DNA of 64,000 nucleotides, taken from positions 1-64,000 of the forward strand of contig UQFQ01000003.1 of the NCBI GenBank assembly GCA_900540395.1, written 5' to 3'. The stretch is from an uncultured Mollicutes bacterium. Lineage in GTDB: Bacteria; Bacillota_I; Bacilli_A; RFN20; CAG-826. Under the pieces are notes generated by a model. The model saw nothing but the letters and a program-made list of their open reading frames with translations. It was not told the DNA's origin and did not search any database. The position numbers and the translations under genes were made by a program. Shown here one piece after another: positions 45,424 through 53,107 of the stretch (its first letter is position 1; the number at the start of each line of letters is the position of its first letter).

Positions 45424-45867
45424 TTAAAGTCCTAAAACTCCCTTTGTATAATCGTCACTATAGCCAACTACGCAAGAACCTGTAACAACATAATGGTCTA
45501 ATGCTTCACCACTTGTTTCACCACCTAATTCTTTATAGACACTCATAAATAGATTGGCTTGATCTCCATTGCCAAATTCATTAATTTCTGCGGCATGAGT
45601 TCCATTTTCATCTATTTTAACTGCATAGTGCATTGAAATTAAGTCGACGCCGTTCTTATAGTCATCAATTTTTTGAGCAGCAACTAAAGCAGCATTTAAT
45701 ACCAATTCAATTGCTTCTAACTCATCGTTCTCGTTAGTAACAGATTGAACCTCAAATTCATTGTTCTTTAATGCGTCAACCATGCTTGAGGCACTTTTTC
45801 CTCCGCATGAAGAAAGTGAGAGCATAAAAACAGCACTCATCAATACAGGTTTAATAATTCTTTTCAT
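45424..45867 (-). CDS. Small lipoprotein, family not recognised
   Basis: 147 residues from the ATG at 45867. Signal peptide MKRIIKPVLMSAVFMLSL with lipobox SLSSC, Cys21 being the acylated residue, so a substrate of the Lgt at 11469-13010. The mature part is acidic with helical and beta segments (SMVDALKNNEFEVQSV...). The frame runs 16 codons upstream, but the signal peptide would then be internal and a G-rich ribosome site lies just before this ATG. A TATAAT lies further upstream. Function not readable. Confidence 0.8.
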   Translation of the reverse strand: MKRIIKPVLMSAVFMLSLSSCGGKSASSMVDALKNNEFEVQSVTNENDELEAIELVLNAALVAAQKIDDYKNGVDLISMHYAVKIDENGTHAAEINEFGNGDQANLFMSVYKELGGETSGEALDHYVVTGSCVVGYSDDYTKGVLGL

Positions 45868-46010
45868 ATTGTTTCCCCCGAATGTAAAAATTCTTAATAT
45901 CATTATAACTGACACACTAAATATTTACCATATATGGCGTATAAAAGAACGATAAGATAGAGATTTTAGCTATTATTGGAATTTTATTCTCTATTGCTCG
46001 AACCACCTTA

Positions 46011-46645
46011 TTCGCTACAAAAATATTTTCTCTCTCTTTTAAAAAGCAAGATATTTATCGTGTTTTTATGAAACAAACTGTAAAAGAAAATAAAGAACCA
46101 TTAAAATTACCAAGAATAAAAAACACGATATTTAATAAGCTTAACGAAATCACGAATAGTTCTACTTCCACTAATTAATTCGCTACAAATTTTGTTTCTT
46201 TAATAATTGAAAAAGACGATAAATATCGCATTATTTTTCAACCATCTGTAAAAGGTTGTTTGAAGTAATAAACTCGATTCGTAAGTTTTAGTTGGTTATT
46301 TTCAGTTAGGAAAATCTCAAACGACTTTGTTTTTTATAAAAAAATTCGCTACAAAAATAATTTCTCTAATGTAAGAAAAACGCGATAATAATCGTATTTT
46401 TTTAAATATAACTGTTAAAGCTATAGATGAATTAGTTAAATAAAATAAAATTTCAAATCAGAATTCTTTAAACAAAAGTACACTAAATATAAAAAAATAA
46501 ATTAAATATTCGCTACAAAAATTTCCTGAAACATAACAAAAAATGCGATAATTATCACGTTTTTAAATCAACAACTGTAAAAGCTTATAAATATAATATA
46601 AAAAGGAACAAATATTTAGATAATAAATCTAGAAGATTAAAGGTA
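46011..46645 (+). repeat. Array of four degenerate repeats, about 166 bp each
   Basis: In the otherwise gene-free stretch 45916-46738, the box TTCGCTACAAA recurs at 46011, 46179, 46345 and 46509 (steps 168, 166, 164). In each unit an imperfect hairpin around GATA..TATCG follows after about 35 bases, and CTGTAAAAG (CTGTTAAAG in the third) follows at offset 67, 67, 67 and 66. The last 95 bases of each unit have diverged. Reading from the box, units 1 and 2 are open (FATK...YR...VK pattern), unit 3 has one TAA and unit 4 a TGA and a 1-base loss. So it is either a decayed small-gene family or a non-coding repeat. Confidence 0.7.
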
Positions 46646-46647
46646 AA

Positions 46648-46698
46648 GAAAAAAGCCACGATTAGGATGTGCGAGTTCCTATTTAACGGTGTGGCTTC
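46648..46698 (-). terminator. Two-stem terminator of the small acidic gene
   Basis: On the minus strand AAGCCAC and GTGGCTT close a 31-base loop that itself contains TAGGA/TCCTA; six T follow. The nested inner stem makes this larger than an ordinary terminator. Confidence 0.75.
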
Positions 46699-46738
46699 TC
46701 TTTATATAGAAGGATAAATCTATAAAAGCTTAGTTTAA

Positions 46739-46870
46739 TTAGTTGAGGAAATTTCTGAAATCTGGGAAGAAATATCCTTTGTCCTCTTCTTCCTCATATT
46801 CCTCTTCGTAATCGTCACTGTTTTCGTAATCTTTTAATTCATTAAGTAATTCTTTTTCTTCGTTCTTCAT
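46739..46870 (-). CDS. Small acidic protein, 43 residues
   Basis: Starts MKNEEKELLNELKDYENS, continues with an Asp/Glu/Tyr-rich middle (about 17 acidic residues overall) and ends YFFPDFRNFLN. AAGGAGG lies 10 bases before the ATG, a promoter TTTACT-16-TATTAT lies upstream and a strong terminator follows, so this is a complete gene. A perfect cre site sits about 68 bases before the expected transcription start. No family recognised; a small binding or inhibitor protein is possible. Charge and size resemble no known ribosomal protein. Confidence 0.72.
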   Translation of the reverse strand: MKNEEKELLNELKDYENSDDYEEEYEEEEDKGYFFPDFRNFLN

Positions 46871-46897
46871 ATCGTTTGTTCCTCCTTGAACACCTAT

Positions 46898-46925
46898 ATA
46901 ATAAAATGCCTTTTAAAATAGTAAA
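46898..46925 (-). promoter_or_regulatory. Promoter of the small acidic gene
   Basis: On the minus strand TTTACT (46925-46920), 16-base spacer, TATTAT (46903-46898), giving a leader of about 20 bases with AAGGAGG. Confidence 0.5.
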
Positions 46926-46951
46926 GTGATAAAAAACACGATAACAATCGG

Positions 46952-46967
46952 ATGAAAACGCTTTCAT
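46952..46967 (-). promoter_or_regulatory. cre site (CcpA operator match), palindromic
   Basis: ATGAAAACGCTTTCAT matches the cre consensus at every position and is close to a perfect palindrome. It lies between the P-type ATPase terminator and the promoter of the small acidic gene, at about -68, a place typical of activation rather than blocking. A near match with one change, ATGAAAGTGGTTACA, is at 47030. Confidence 0.6.
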
Positions 46968-46979
46968 AAATTTCTGAAA

Positions 46980-47006
46980 ATAAAAAAATGCGATTAAATT
47001 CGCATT
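46980..47006 (-). terminator. Terminator of the GH32/P-type ATPase operon
   Basis: AATGCGA and TCGCATT arms with a 6-base loop; seven T follow on the minus strand. Lies 41 bases past the ATPase stop. Confidence 0.85.
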
Positions 47007-47046
47007 ATTTAAAAAGTAAAATTTATTTTATGAAAGTGGTTACATT

Positions 47047-49503
47047 TTATGCGTTCTTTTTACTCTTAAACAACTTGTAAAAGAACGAAATAATCTTATC
47101 TTTATTTTTAATCACTAATGCTCTTAATCTCATTAATCCAATTAAAAGTAAAGGTGCTATTACTAAATAAGCCGCCACCATTATCCACTCATAATAATGG
47201 AAGCTCTTAAATAAAGATAAATCGAAGAAATCTTTAAATATTAAATGAAATTGTTCCGTTAAATTATTAGCTTGTTTCAAATAACCAGGGTTAAAGAAAA
47301 CATCAGGGAAAGCTAAAGATAATAGAACAGAAAGACCTATGCCGACACAAGAAACCATAATTGTGTATTTTTTAAATGGATAACAAATATAAAGCAATAC
47401 ACATAACCCACTTATTGTTACATTCATTACAATAAGCGAAGTCCAATGTTCGATTCCTTGAGGAACTATGGCATTAATAATAACAGGTAAAAGCCCAGAA
47501 ATAGTTAATAAAGAGCCAAATATTACTGATTTAGAGATAACATTTGTTACAAAATCGCCCTTAATAGGCTCTGGCGAAGTTTGTTGAATTGAAAGTAAGA
47601 AGCCACACAAAGCAATTGAAATAAATTCGTAAATATAAATTGATTCAATTTCAATTGGTAATCCGGTTGACATAAACACACTCAAAAAAGAAAAAATACC
47701 AATAAAGAAAGATTTTGTTAAGAAAAGCAATACTGAACGCATAATGTTAGACACCACTCTTCTTCCTTCTTTAAAAACAAGTGGTAAATGAGAAAAATCA
47801 TTATCTAATAAAATAACATCACTAACTGCTTTTGCGCTGTCAGCCCCATTATTCATCGCAATCGAGCAATTTGCTTGTCTTAAACTTGTCGTATCATTAA
47901 CACCATCCCCAATATACCCGACTTTATGCCCGCTTTCTTGAAGACATTTAATTATTTCTTGCTTTTGATCTGGAGTTGTTCTTCCAAAAATTGTATATTT
48001 CTCAGCTATATCTTTAATTTCAGATAACTCAACATTTTCCATTGATATGTATTTATCATAATTTAATACGCTTGCTAACTTAGCTACTTCTTTAACGGTT
48101 AGTGCATTATCACCACTTATAATCTTTATATCGATATTTAGCTCATTAAAATAATTCAAAGTATCTTTAATACCTTTTCTCAGTTCATCTTCTAAAAGAA
48201 TAATTCCTAAATCTTTTTCTAAAGATGCTAGACCTAAAACTCGGTAGCCTTCTTTCTGATATTGTCTTGCTAAAATTTTACTTTTCTCATCCTTTAAAAC
48301 ATATTCAGGCGCACCTAAACGGTAAGTTTCATTATTGTCAAAAGTTACTTCACTGTATTTTGTTTCAGAAGAAAAAAGCATAAACTTTTTAACTTTTAGA
48401 ACTTCTTTATTCCCAAATTTATTAATTACAGCTTTACCAGTTTCGTTTGTATCTTTCATTGCGCTCATATATGACGATAAAATCAACTTTTCATCAAAAT
48501 CATTGATTTTTACAAGGTTTTTAAATAAAAAGTGCTGAGTAGTTAATGTTCCTGTTTTATCTAAACATAAAGTATCAACTCGACTTAAATTCTCAATTGC
48601 ATATAATTCTTGAACCATTGTTTGATGTCTGTAAAGCTTAACAATTGAAGTTGATAAAGTGATTGTCGAAAGCAAAATCATCCCAATTGGAATCATTCCA
48701 ACTAAACTTGCAGCACATTTTGTAAGAACACTTGGTGTAAATACCCAATGGTCTCCTCCAGTTAAGCTTTCGCCTACATAAAACATTTTAAGTCCGACAG
48801 TTAAAACAACTGGAACAAGACATATAATTAAAATCTTAATGATTTTATGTATATTTGTTAAAAGCTCAGATTTTTTCTTACTAATCCCGGAAATTTTACT
48901 TTCAAGCTTAGCAATATATGTATCTTTACCAACTTTAATGGCAGTTAAATAAGCAAATCCATTTATTACATAACTTCCAGATAAAACCATGCCTCCAACT
49001 TTTTTAATAATTGGTTTGCTTTCACCAGTTAAATTACTTTCGTTAACTAAAAGTTCTCCTTCTTCAACCTTTAAATCGCATGGCACTTCATTACCAGCTT
49101 TTAAAATTAGAGTGTCGCCTAAAACTATATCTTCTAATTTAATATTTACTTCTTTTTTATCTCTTATTCCTAAACATGTTGGGCTAGTAATTAGCTTCAT
49201 CTTTTCTAATGTATGTTTAGATGCTTCTTGAGAAACAATACTACACATTGCATTAAAGAAAATCACAAATAAAAACCCATATTTAGTTATTGGAATATAC
49301 TTAATGCCATCAGGATAAAAGATTTGAAAAAGAAGAAAAGTTAAAGCAAGCAAATATAAAACAACGTTAAAAAAAGTAAGGAAACTCTCAAAAATAATCC
49401 TAAGATGAGATTTTCCTTTAACTTTTTTTCTAAAATTTGTTTTTCCTTCTTTTATTAACTCGTTTACTTGCTCTTGAGTTAATCCGCTTTTGTATAAATT
49501 CAT
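47047..49503 (-). CDS. P-type cation-transporting ATPase (CtpE-like)
   Basis: 818 residues, ten helices expected. TGES at 159-162 (actuator), phosphorylated Asp315 in DKTGTL, hinge GDGVNDT near 530. The ion site in helix 4 reads GMIPIGMILL near 269-278; CtpE-type Ca2+ pumps have MIPEG there, so the acidic residue is replaced by Ile, which could change ion choice or reduce affinity. No N-terminal heavy-metal domain. The ATG overlaps the GH32 stop by one base, so both are one operon, an odd pairing of a pump with a fructosidase. Confidence 0.88.
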   Translation of the reverse strand: MNLYKSGLTQEQVNELIKEGKTNFRKKVKGKSHLRIIFESFLTFFNVVLYLLALTFLLFQIFYPDGIKYIPITKYGFLFVIFFNAMCSIVSQEASKHTLEKMKLITSPTCLGIRDKKEVNIKLEDIVLGDTLILKAGNEVPCDLKVEEGELLVNESNLTGESKPIIKKVGGMVLSGSYVINGFAYLTAIKVGKDTYIAKLESKISGISKKKSELLTNIHKIIKILIICLVPVVLTVGLKMFYVGESLTGGDHWVFTPSVLTKCAASLVGMIPIGMILLSTITLSTSIVKLYRHQTMVQELYAIENLSRVDTLCLDKTGTLTTQHFLFKNLVKINDFDEKLILSSYMSAMKDTNETGKAVINKFGNKEVLKVKKFMLFSSETKYSEVTFDNNETYRLGAPEYVLKDEKSKILARQYQKEGYRVLGLASLEKDLGIILLEDELRKGIKDTLNYFNELNIDIKIISGDNALTVKEVAKLASVLNYDKYISMENVELSEIKDIAEKYTIFGRTTPDQKQEIIKCLQESGHKVGYIGDGVNDTTSLRQANCSIAMNNGADSAKAVSDVILLDNDFSHLPLVFKEGRRVVSNIMRSVLLFLTKSFFIGIFSFLSVFMSTGLPIEIESIYIYEFISIALCGFLLSIQQTSPEPIKGDFVTNVISKSVIFGSLLTISGLLPVIINAIVPQGIEHWTSLIVMNVTISGLCVLLYICYPFKKYTIMVSCVGIGLSVLLSLAFPDVFFNPGYLKQANNLTEQFHLIFKDFFDLSLFKSFHYYEWIMVAAYLVIAPLLLIGLMRLRALVIKNKDKIISFFYKLFKSKKNA

Positions 49504-50846
49504 TAGATATTTAATTCAGCAATAATCAATGAATCAATGTGTTCTTTCTTACTTATTTCAAGTTTAAGTTTATCGCTATTGAAATAAACACGCTTGCTCA
49601 TGGTTTCTTTGCCATGATTTATAAATATTTCACAACTAGTGTTATCAAGCATAATTAATAAAGTAACTTCATCTTTATAATCAAATATACTTGAATCTAT
49701 TAAACCATTACTTCTTAAATGGAGTTTATCTTGATAATAAAGTAGCTCTAATTTCTTTTCGCCTATTTCATTTACAAAATCAATTTTAAATTCATCAAAA
49801 GCAACTAACTTTATTAAGCTAGTAGTTTTGATGAAGCCACCATAATATTTATATTGCGATTGAACGTGTTTTTGAATTTCTTTTAATGGCTTTTGAACTA
49901 TGGATCCATTTTCAATTTCTAAAAGACGTGGATAAGTAAAAATCCCACAACTTTCAAGATTATTATCTTGTTCAATTGGTTTATAGTCCCACGAATTAAA
50001 CCAAGAAATTAAGGCAAGTTTGTTGTCTTGAGTTGCAAAAAGCTGAGGAGCATAGAAGTCTCTTGACCCATCTAAGACTCCACATTTTAAAATTGCATAA
50101 TAAGCATTTTCTAAATCCATATCCATAATCAAGTAACCAGTTAAGTGGATATCTTTGCCGGATTTATCTTTTTTTATTTTAGAAAAAACTAAAACATATG
50201 AATTATCGATTTTACCTATTGCTGGACATTCAACCATTTCTCCAAAAACTTCTAAAGGTCCAATTTCAAAATAGTATTTAAAATTAGATAAAGTTTTACT
50301 TCTTAAAACAAAAATTTTACCTAAATTATCTTCTTTATCACGACTTGCAACAAATAAATAAAAAGTATCTTTTTCTTTATAAATATATGGATCTCTAAAA
50401 TTTTCAGAATCGAATAAAGGTAAAGAATGTTCATCAACTAACTCTTTAAAGTCGGTATTAAAAGTTATCCCATCAAGAGAAAACCCTGCAGAAATTGATT
50501 CCTTTCTATAATTATTACGTTCTAAATGTTTTGTAAAAATTAAATGTAATCCATCTTCTAAAGCTGTAATAGAACCACTAAAAATTCCATCAACTTCTTT
50601 TGTTGGAGCAAGTGCTATATTAAAAGAATCATATTTTAATAAATCTTTACTTTTAGCCACACCTATTGAGATATTATTCCAATAATTCTCATTAGGATTG
50701 TATTGATAAAAAATATAATAATTTCCTTTATAAAAAATAACACCATTAGGATCGTTAATCCAACCTTTTGGTGCACAAAAATGATAAGAAGCAAGCTTCT
50801 CGTTTTTTTGATTTAGGGTAAAATTTTTAACTTTTGTTTCTTCCAT
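49503..50846 (-). CDS. GH32 beta-fructosidase (sucrose or sucrose-6-phosphate hydrolase type)
   Basis: 447 residues. GH32 signatures: WINDPNG at 29-35 with nucleophile Asp32, FRDPYIY near 148 (transition-state Asp) and ECPAIG near 206 (acid/base Glu). C-terminal beta-sandwich follows. It has no signal peptide, so the substrate is imported first: sucrose-6-phosphate or fructo-oligosaccharide. No sucrose transporter or fructokinase is near. The -10 TAAAAT ends 6 bases before the ATG with no Shine-Dalgarno: leaderless. First gene of the operon with the P-type ATPase. Confidence 0.9.
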   Translation of the reverse strand: MEETKVKNFTLNQKNEKLASYHFCAPKGWINDPNGVIFYKGNYYIFYQYNPNENYWNNISIGVAKSKDLLKYDSFNIALAPTKEVDGIFSGSITALEDGLHLIFTKHLERNNYRKESISAGFSLDGITFNTDFKELVDEHSLPLFDSENFRDPYIYKEKDTFYLFVASRDKEDNLGKIFVLRSKTLSNFKYYFEIGPLEVFGEMVECPAIGKIDNSYVLVFSKIKKDKSGKDIHLTGYLIMDMDLENAYYAILKCGVLDGSRDFYAPQLFATQDNKLALISWFNSWDYKPIEQDNNLESCGIFTYPRLLEIENGSIVQKPLKEIQKHVQSQYKYYGGFIKTTSLIKLVAFDEFKIDFVNEIGEKKLELLYYQDKLHLRSNGLIDSSIFDYKDEVTLLIMLDNTSCEIFINHGKETMSKRVYFNSDKLKLEISKKEHIDSLIIAELNI

Positions 50847-50852
50847 GACAAC

Positions 50853-50858
50853 ATTTTA
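50853..50858 (-). promoter_or_regulatory. -10 box of the GH32 gene, leaderless spacing
   Basis: TAAAAT in the context ATGATAAAATGT, 6 bases before the ATG. The same ATGATAAAATGT context recurs at the DUF3137-like gene at 61770. Confidence 0.5.
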
Positions 50859-50891
50859 TCATGTAAGGGTAATTTTGCTCGACAAAATTAA

Positions 50892-51068
50892 CTAAATAGC
50901 ATCAAATAATGTTCCTAAATCACTTTCCTTGAATTCAAAAAATTTGCCATCATCAGTAGATACACTATAAGTTCTAGCGAATCGATCTAATTTATAAATA
51001 AACCCTTCGCCTCCTTTATACTCACCACGTTGATAAACCATAACTTTTTGATTTACCTTGAGTTTCAA
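50892..51068 (-). CDS. Small protein, 58 residues, SH3/KOW-like pattern
   Basis: Starts with TTG (KLKVNQKVMVYQRGEYKGG...) and ends ESDLGTLFDAI. AAGGAG lies 10 bases before the TTG and a TATAAT lies at 51113-51118, giving a leader of about 40 bases. The N-terminal pattern of Val, Lys, Gly with a turn (VMVYQRGEYKGGEGFIYKLD) looks like a small beta-barrel, as in KOW or SH3-type RNA/ribosome-binding proteins, but similarity is weak. It is too short for usual gene calling. Ends in TAG; a 7-bp hairpin lies just downstream. Confidence 0.65.
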   Translation of the reverse strand: MKLKVNQKVMVYQRGEYKGGEGFIYKLDRFARTYSVSTDDGKFFEFKESDLGTLFDAI

Positions 51069-51112
51069 AATAATGATGCTCCTTAAATAATAAATAGTTT
51101 AACGACACCCTC

Positions 51113-51118
51113 ATTATA
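51113..51118 (-). promoter_or_regulatory. -10 box of the 58-residue gene
   Basis: TATAAT on the minus strand; GCTTGT lies 17 bases upstream as a poor -35. Confidence 0.5.
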
Positions 51119-51144
51119 GCATTTTATTTTAATTTACAAGCATT

Positions 51145-51172
51145 AAAAAATACCTTAATTATCGTATTTTTT
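51145..51172 (-). terminator. Terminator of the 413-residue orphan gene
   Basis: AAAAAATAC, a 10-base loop, GTATTTTTT; 6 bases past the stop at 51178. Confidence 0.8.
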
Positions 51173-51177
51173 ACAAT

Positions 51178-52419
51178 TCAAAAATAAGACTTAATTAATG
51201 ACTTTATTTTATTGTCCATTTTAAGAAATTCCAATTCAGGATATCTTGAAGCGACTAATTTTAAATGAATTACATTATTATCTTTATAATAATGAGCATC
51301 ATAGTCTTTTGATAAATCTATATAACTTACATCAATTCTATTGGTTTCATTATAGTATTTTAGAAGTTTTCTTTCTCTTTTATCTAAATCGGTAATTTTT
51401 ACTTCTTTAATCCCTTTTTCATCAATTAAATAAACGTAATAAGAATCTTGAAGTTTGTAAGCGATAGAGATGATTTGTGACATATCTAAATTTGGATTCT
51501 CTCTTGCTACTTTCTTTAAAGCATCAAGCATTGAATAATTCTCATGTTGAATTAAATCTGAATAATCCTTTGCAACTTCAGCTTTGTTTTTTGGAACTTT
51601 ATGAGTTTTTTTGTATTCTTCAATAAAATTAGAATCAACAAACGATTTTAAAATCGGGACTTTTATATACATATTTAAAAAATTAATGAATTTTTTAAAT
51701 GCCTGATACGCTTCTTCATCTTTTAAATCATAATAACGATGTTTTTTATTTTTTAATCTGACATCAATATAATTCTCTAAGCCAACATTTCTCTTTAAAA
51801 CTTTTCCGCTAAGTTTTAAAACTTTGTTGAAAAAATATGTTAAATAAGAAACATTAACAGGCAAGGTGAAAGAAAGATCGTTTATTTTAAAATACGAATT
51901 CAACTCATCAACGGTTACATCAACTTCATAGTTATAAGTTGAAACTTTATCGACGGCTATAATTATTTTCCCAACATTACTATAAATTGAACATTTTTCA
52001 ATATAATTTGTTTTATAGCTAGTGTCTTTATCAAGCATCTCTTCTTTTGCCTTAAGTTTGAACAAAGTTTTGGCTTGAGATGCTCTAGCAATATCTCCAA
52101 TAAAATCATTATAAAAAATCGGATAATGTGAGTAGCCATTTAAATCAAAATTATCACTAGGGTTTAAAAAATAACCTTCAATGCGATAATCAATTTGATC
52201 TTTAATTGGAAAAGGGTAGGCATTATCAATTGTTAAATTTTCAAAGACATACTTATTAAAGATAGCTTCAACGTCTTCTCTTTTAAGTGGGTAATCTTTT
52301 TTATCACCTTTTATATGTAATATATAGTTATTGGCGTCGTCACTTGTAATTTCAAATGCTTTTGTCTTATCAACACTACCGAGTTCATTATACTTAAATG
52401 ATTTTAATATTTTGGACAT
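51178..52419 (-). CDS. Hypothetical cytoplasmic protein, 413 residues
   Basis: No family recognised. No signal peptide or membrane helix. Rich in Lys, Asp, Asn, Tyr; mixed beta and alpha pattern, with a beta-rich half (ITSDDANNYILHIKGDK, YNYEVDVTVDELNSYF) and a helical middle (EAYQAFKKFINFLNMYIKVP). GAGGT precedes the ATG at good spacing and a TAAAAT lies upstream. Flanked by terminators on both sides, so it is monocistronic. The neighbouring DtxR-type gene is separate. No function is proposed. Confidence 0.72.
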   Translation of the reverse strand: MSKILKSFKYNELGSVDKTKAFEITSDDANNYILHIKGDKKDYPLKREDVEAIFNKYVFENLTIDNAYPFPIKDQIDYRIEGYFLNPSDNFDLNGYSHYPIFYNDFIGDIARASQAKTLFKLKAKEEMLDKDTSYKTNYIEKCSIYSNVGKIIIAVDKVSTYNYEVDVTVDELNSYFKINDLSFTLPVNVSYLTYFFNKVLKLSGKVLKRNVGLENYIDVRLKNKKHRYYDLKDEEAYQAFKKFINFLNMYIKVPILKSFVDSNFIEEYKKTHKVPKNKAEVAKDYSDLIQHENYSMLDALKKVARENPNLDMSQIISIAYKLQDSYYVYLIDEKGIKEVKITDLDKRERKLLKYYNETNRIDVSYIDLSKDYDAHYYKDNNVIHLKLVASRYPELEFLKMDNKIKSLIKSYF

Positions 52420-52478
52420 TTTTTGTACCTCAACTGGTTATATTTTAGTACATAAAAGCTAAACTTTAAAATAAATAA

Positions 52479-52505
52479 GAAAAAATCCACCATAAAAGGT
52501 GGATT
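52479..52505 (-). terminator. Terminator of the DtxR-type regulator gene
   Basis: AATCCACC, 6-base loop, GGTGGATT; a T-run follows on the minus strand. Confidence 0.88.
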
Positions 52506-52526
52506 AATAAATAGGTTTTAATAATT

Positions 52527-52892
52527 TTATTTAGTAATGTATTTTCTTAAGCATGCAAATGTTTCATCACTTAAATCGTGTTCAATCTTACATGCATCAT
52601 CAGCTGCTACTTCAGGATTTACACCAATAGAAACAAAGAAATCTCTTAAAGTGCAGTGTTTTTCATAAGTTTTTTGAGCGATTTTTAACCCTTCTTCTGT
52701 AAGGTTTAAATAGCCAGTTTCACGTTCAACCTCAACTAAGCCTTTTTCTTCAAGTTTTTTCATTGCAATTGAGATCGATGGTTTGCTAAAACTCATATCT
52801 GTAGCTAAATCAATTGAGCGAACATTACCTATTCTTTCTTTTAAGATTAATATTCTTTCTAAGTAGTCTTCTAAAGATTGATTGTTTCTCAT
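52527..52892 (-). CDS. DtxR/MntR-family metal-dependent repressor, short form
   Basis: 121 residues from the ATG at 52892. Winged-helix DNA-binding part (residues 1-65: LEDYLERILIL..VRSIDLATDMSFSKPSISIAMKKLEEKGLV) plus the DtxR dimerisation helix (TLRDFFVSIGVNPEVAADDACKIEHDLSDE), which carries metal-binding Cys and His residues; no SH3 domain. These repress metal uptake or storage genes when Fe2+ or Mn2+ is high. GAGGAAAG sits before this ATG; a start 5 codons upstream is possible. It lies next to a predicted metal/siderophore import operon, with matching half-sites. Confidence 0.9.
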   Translation of the reverse strand: MRNNQSLEDYLERILILKERIGNVRSIDLATDMSFSKPSISIAMKKLEEKGLVEVERETGYLNLTEEGLKIAQKTYEKHCTLRDFFVSIGVNPEVAADDACKIEHDLSDETFACLRKYITK

Positions 52893-52923
52893 ATACTTTC
52901 CTCGCATATCGAATATATTCCTT

Positions 52924-52951
52924 ATTATAATACTTAAAATTTCTTTATCAA
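52924..52951 (-). promoter_or_regulatory. Promoter of the DtxR-type gene
   Basis: On the minus strand TTGATA, 16-base spacer, TATAAT. Leader about 25 bases, with a ribosome site. Confidence 0.55.
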
Positions 52952-52972
52952 AACACTTGCTTAGATATTAAA

Positions 52973-52988
52973 GTTAGTTTAATCTAAC
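52973..52988. promoter_or_regulatory. Possible DtxR-type operator (GTTAG/CTAAC)
   Basis: GTTAGTTTAATCTAAC reads GTTAG..CTAAC; 14 of 16 bases match its reverse complement. DtxR/IdeR sites have a TTAGGTTAG-type palindrome. It lies about 22 bases upstream of the -35 of the DtxR-type gene. Confidence 0.4.
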
Positions 52989-53054
52989 ACTAGTAATTTA
53001 ATTAAACCTTATCCTTAATTCTCCTTATCTAGTTAAATTACACTGCTAGTAATA

Positions 53055-53102
53055 GCTTCTAAAAAAGAGATAGACCAAATCAACCCCGTCTATCTCTTTT
53101 TT
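53055..53102 (-). terminator. Terminator of the ECF/ABC import operon
   Basis: AAAAAAGAGATAGAC and GTCTATCTCTTTTTT, 15 perfect pairs around a 12-base loop. Strongest hairpin of the window; works in both directions. Confidence 0.93.
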
Positions 53103-53107
53103 AGTTT

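Noticed and set aside
46011..46645. CRISPR array
   Set aside because: The conserved boxes are 9-14 bases inside units of 166 bp with diverged remainder; no 25-40 base identical repeats and no cas genes.
47030..47044. Third cre site at the P-type ATPase stop
   Set aside because: It differs from the consensus at the central CG and overlaps coding sequence, so it may be chance.
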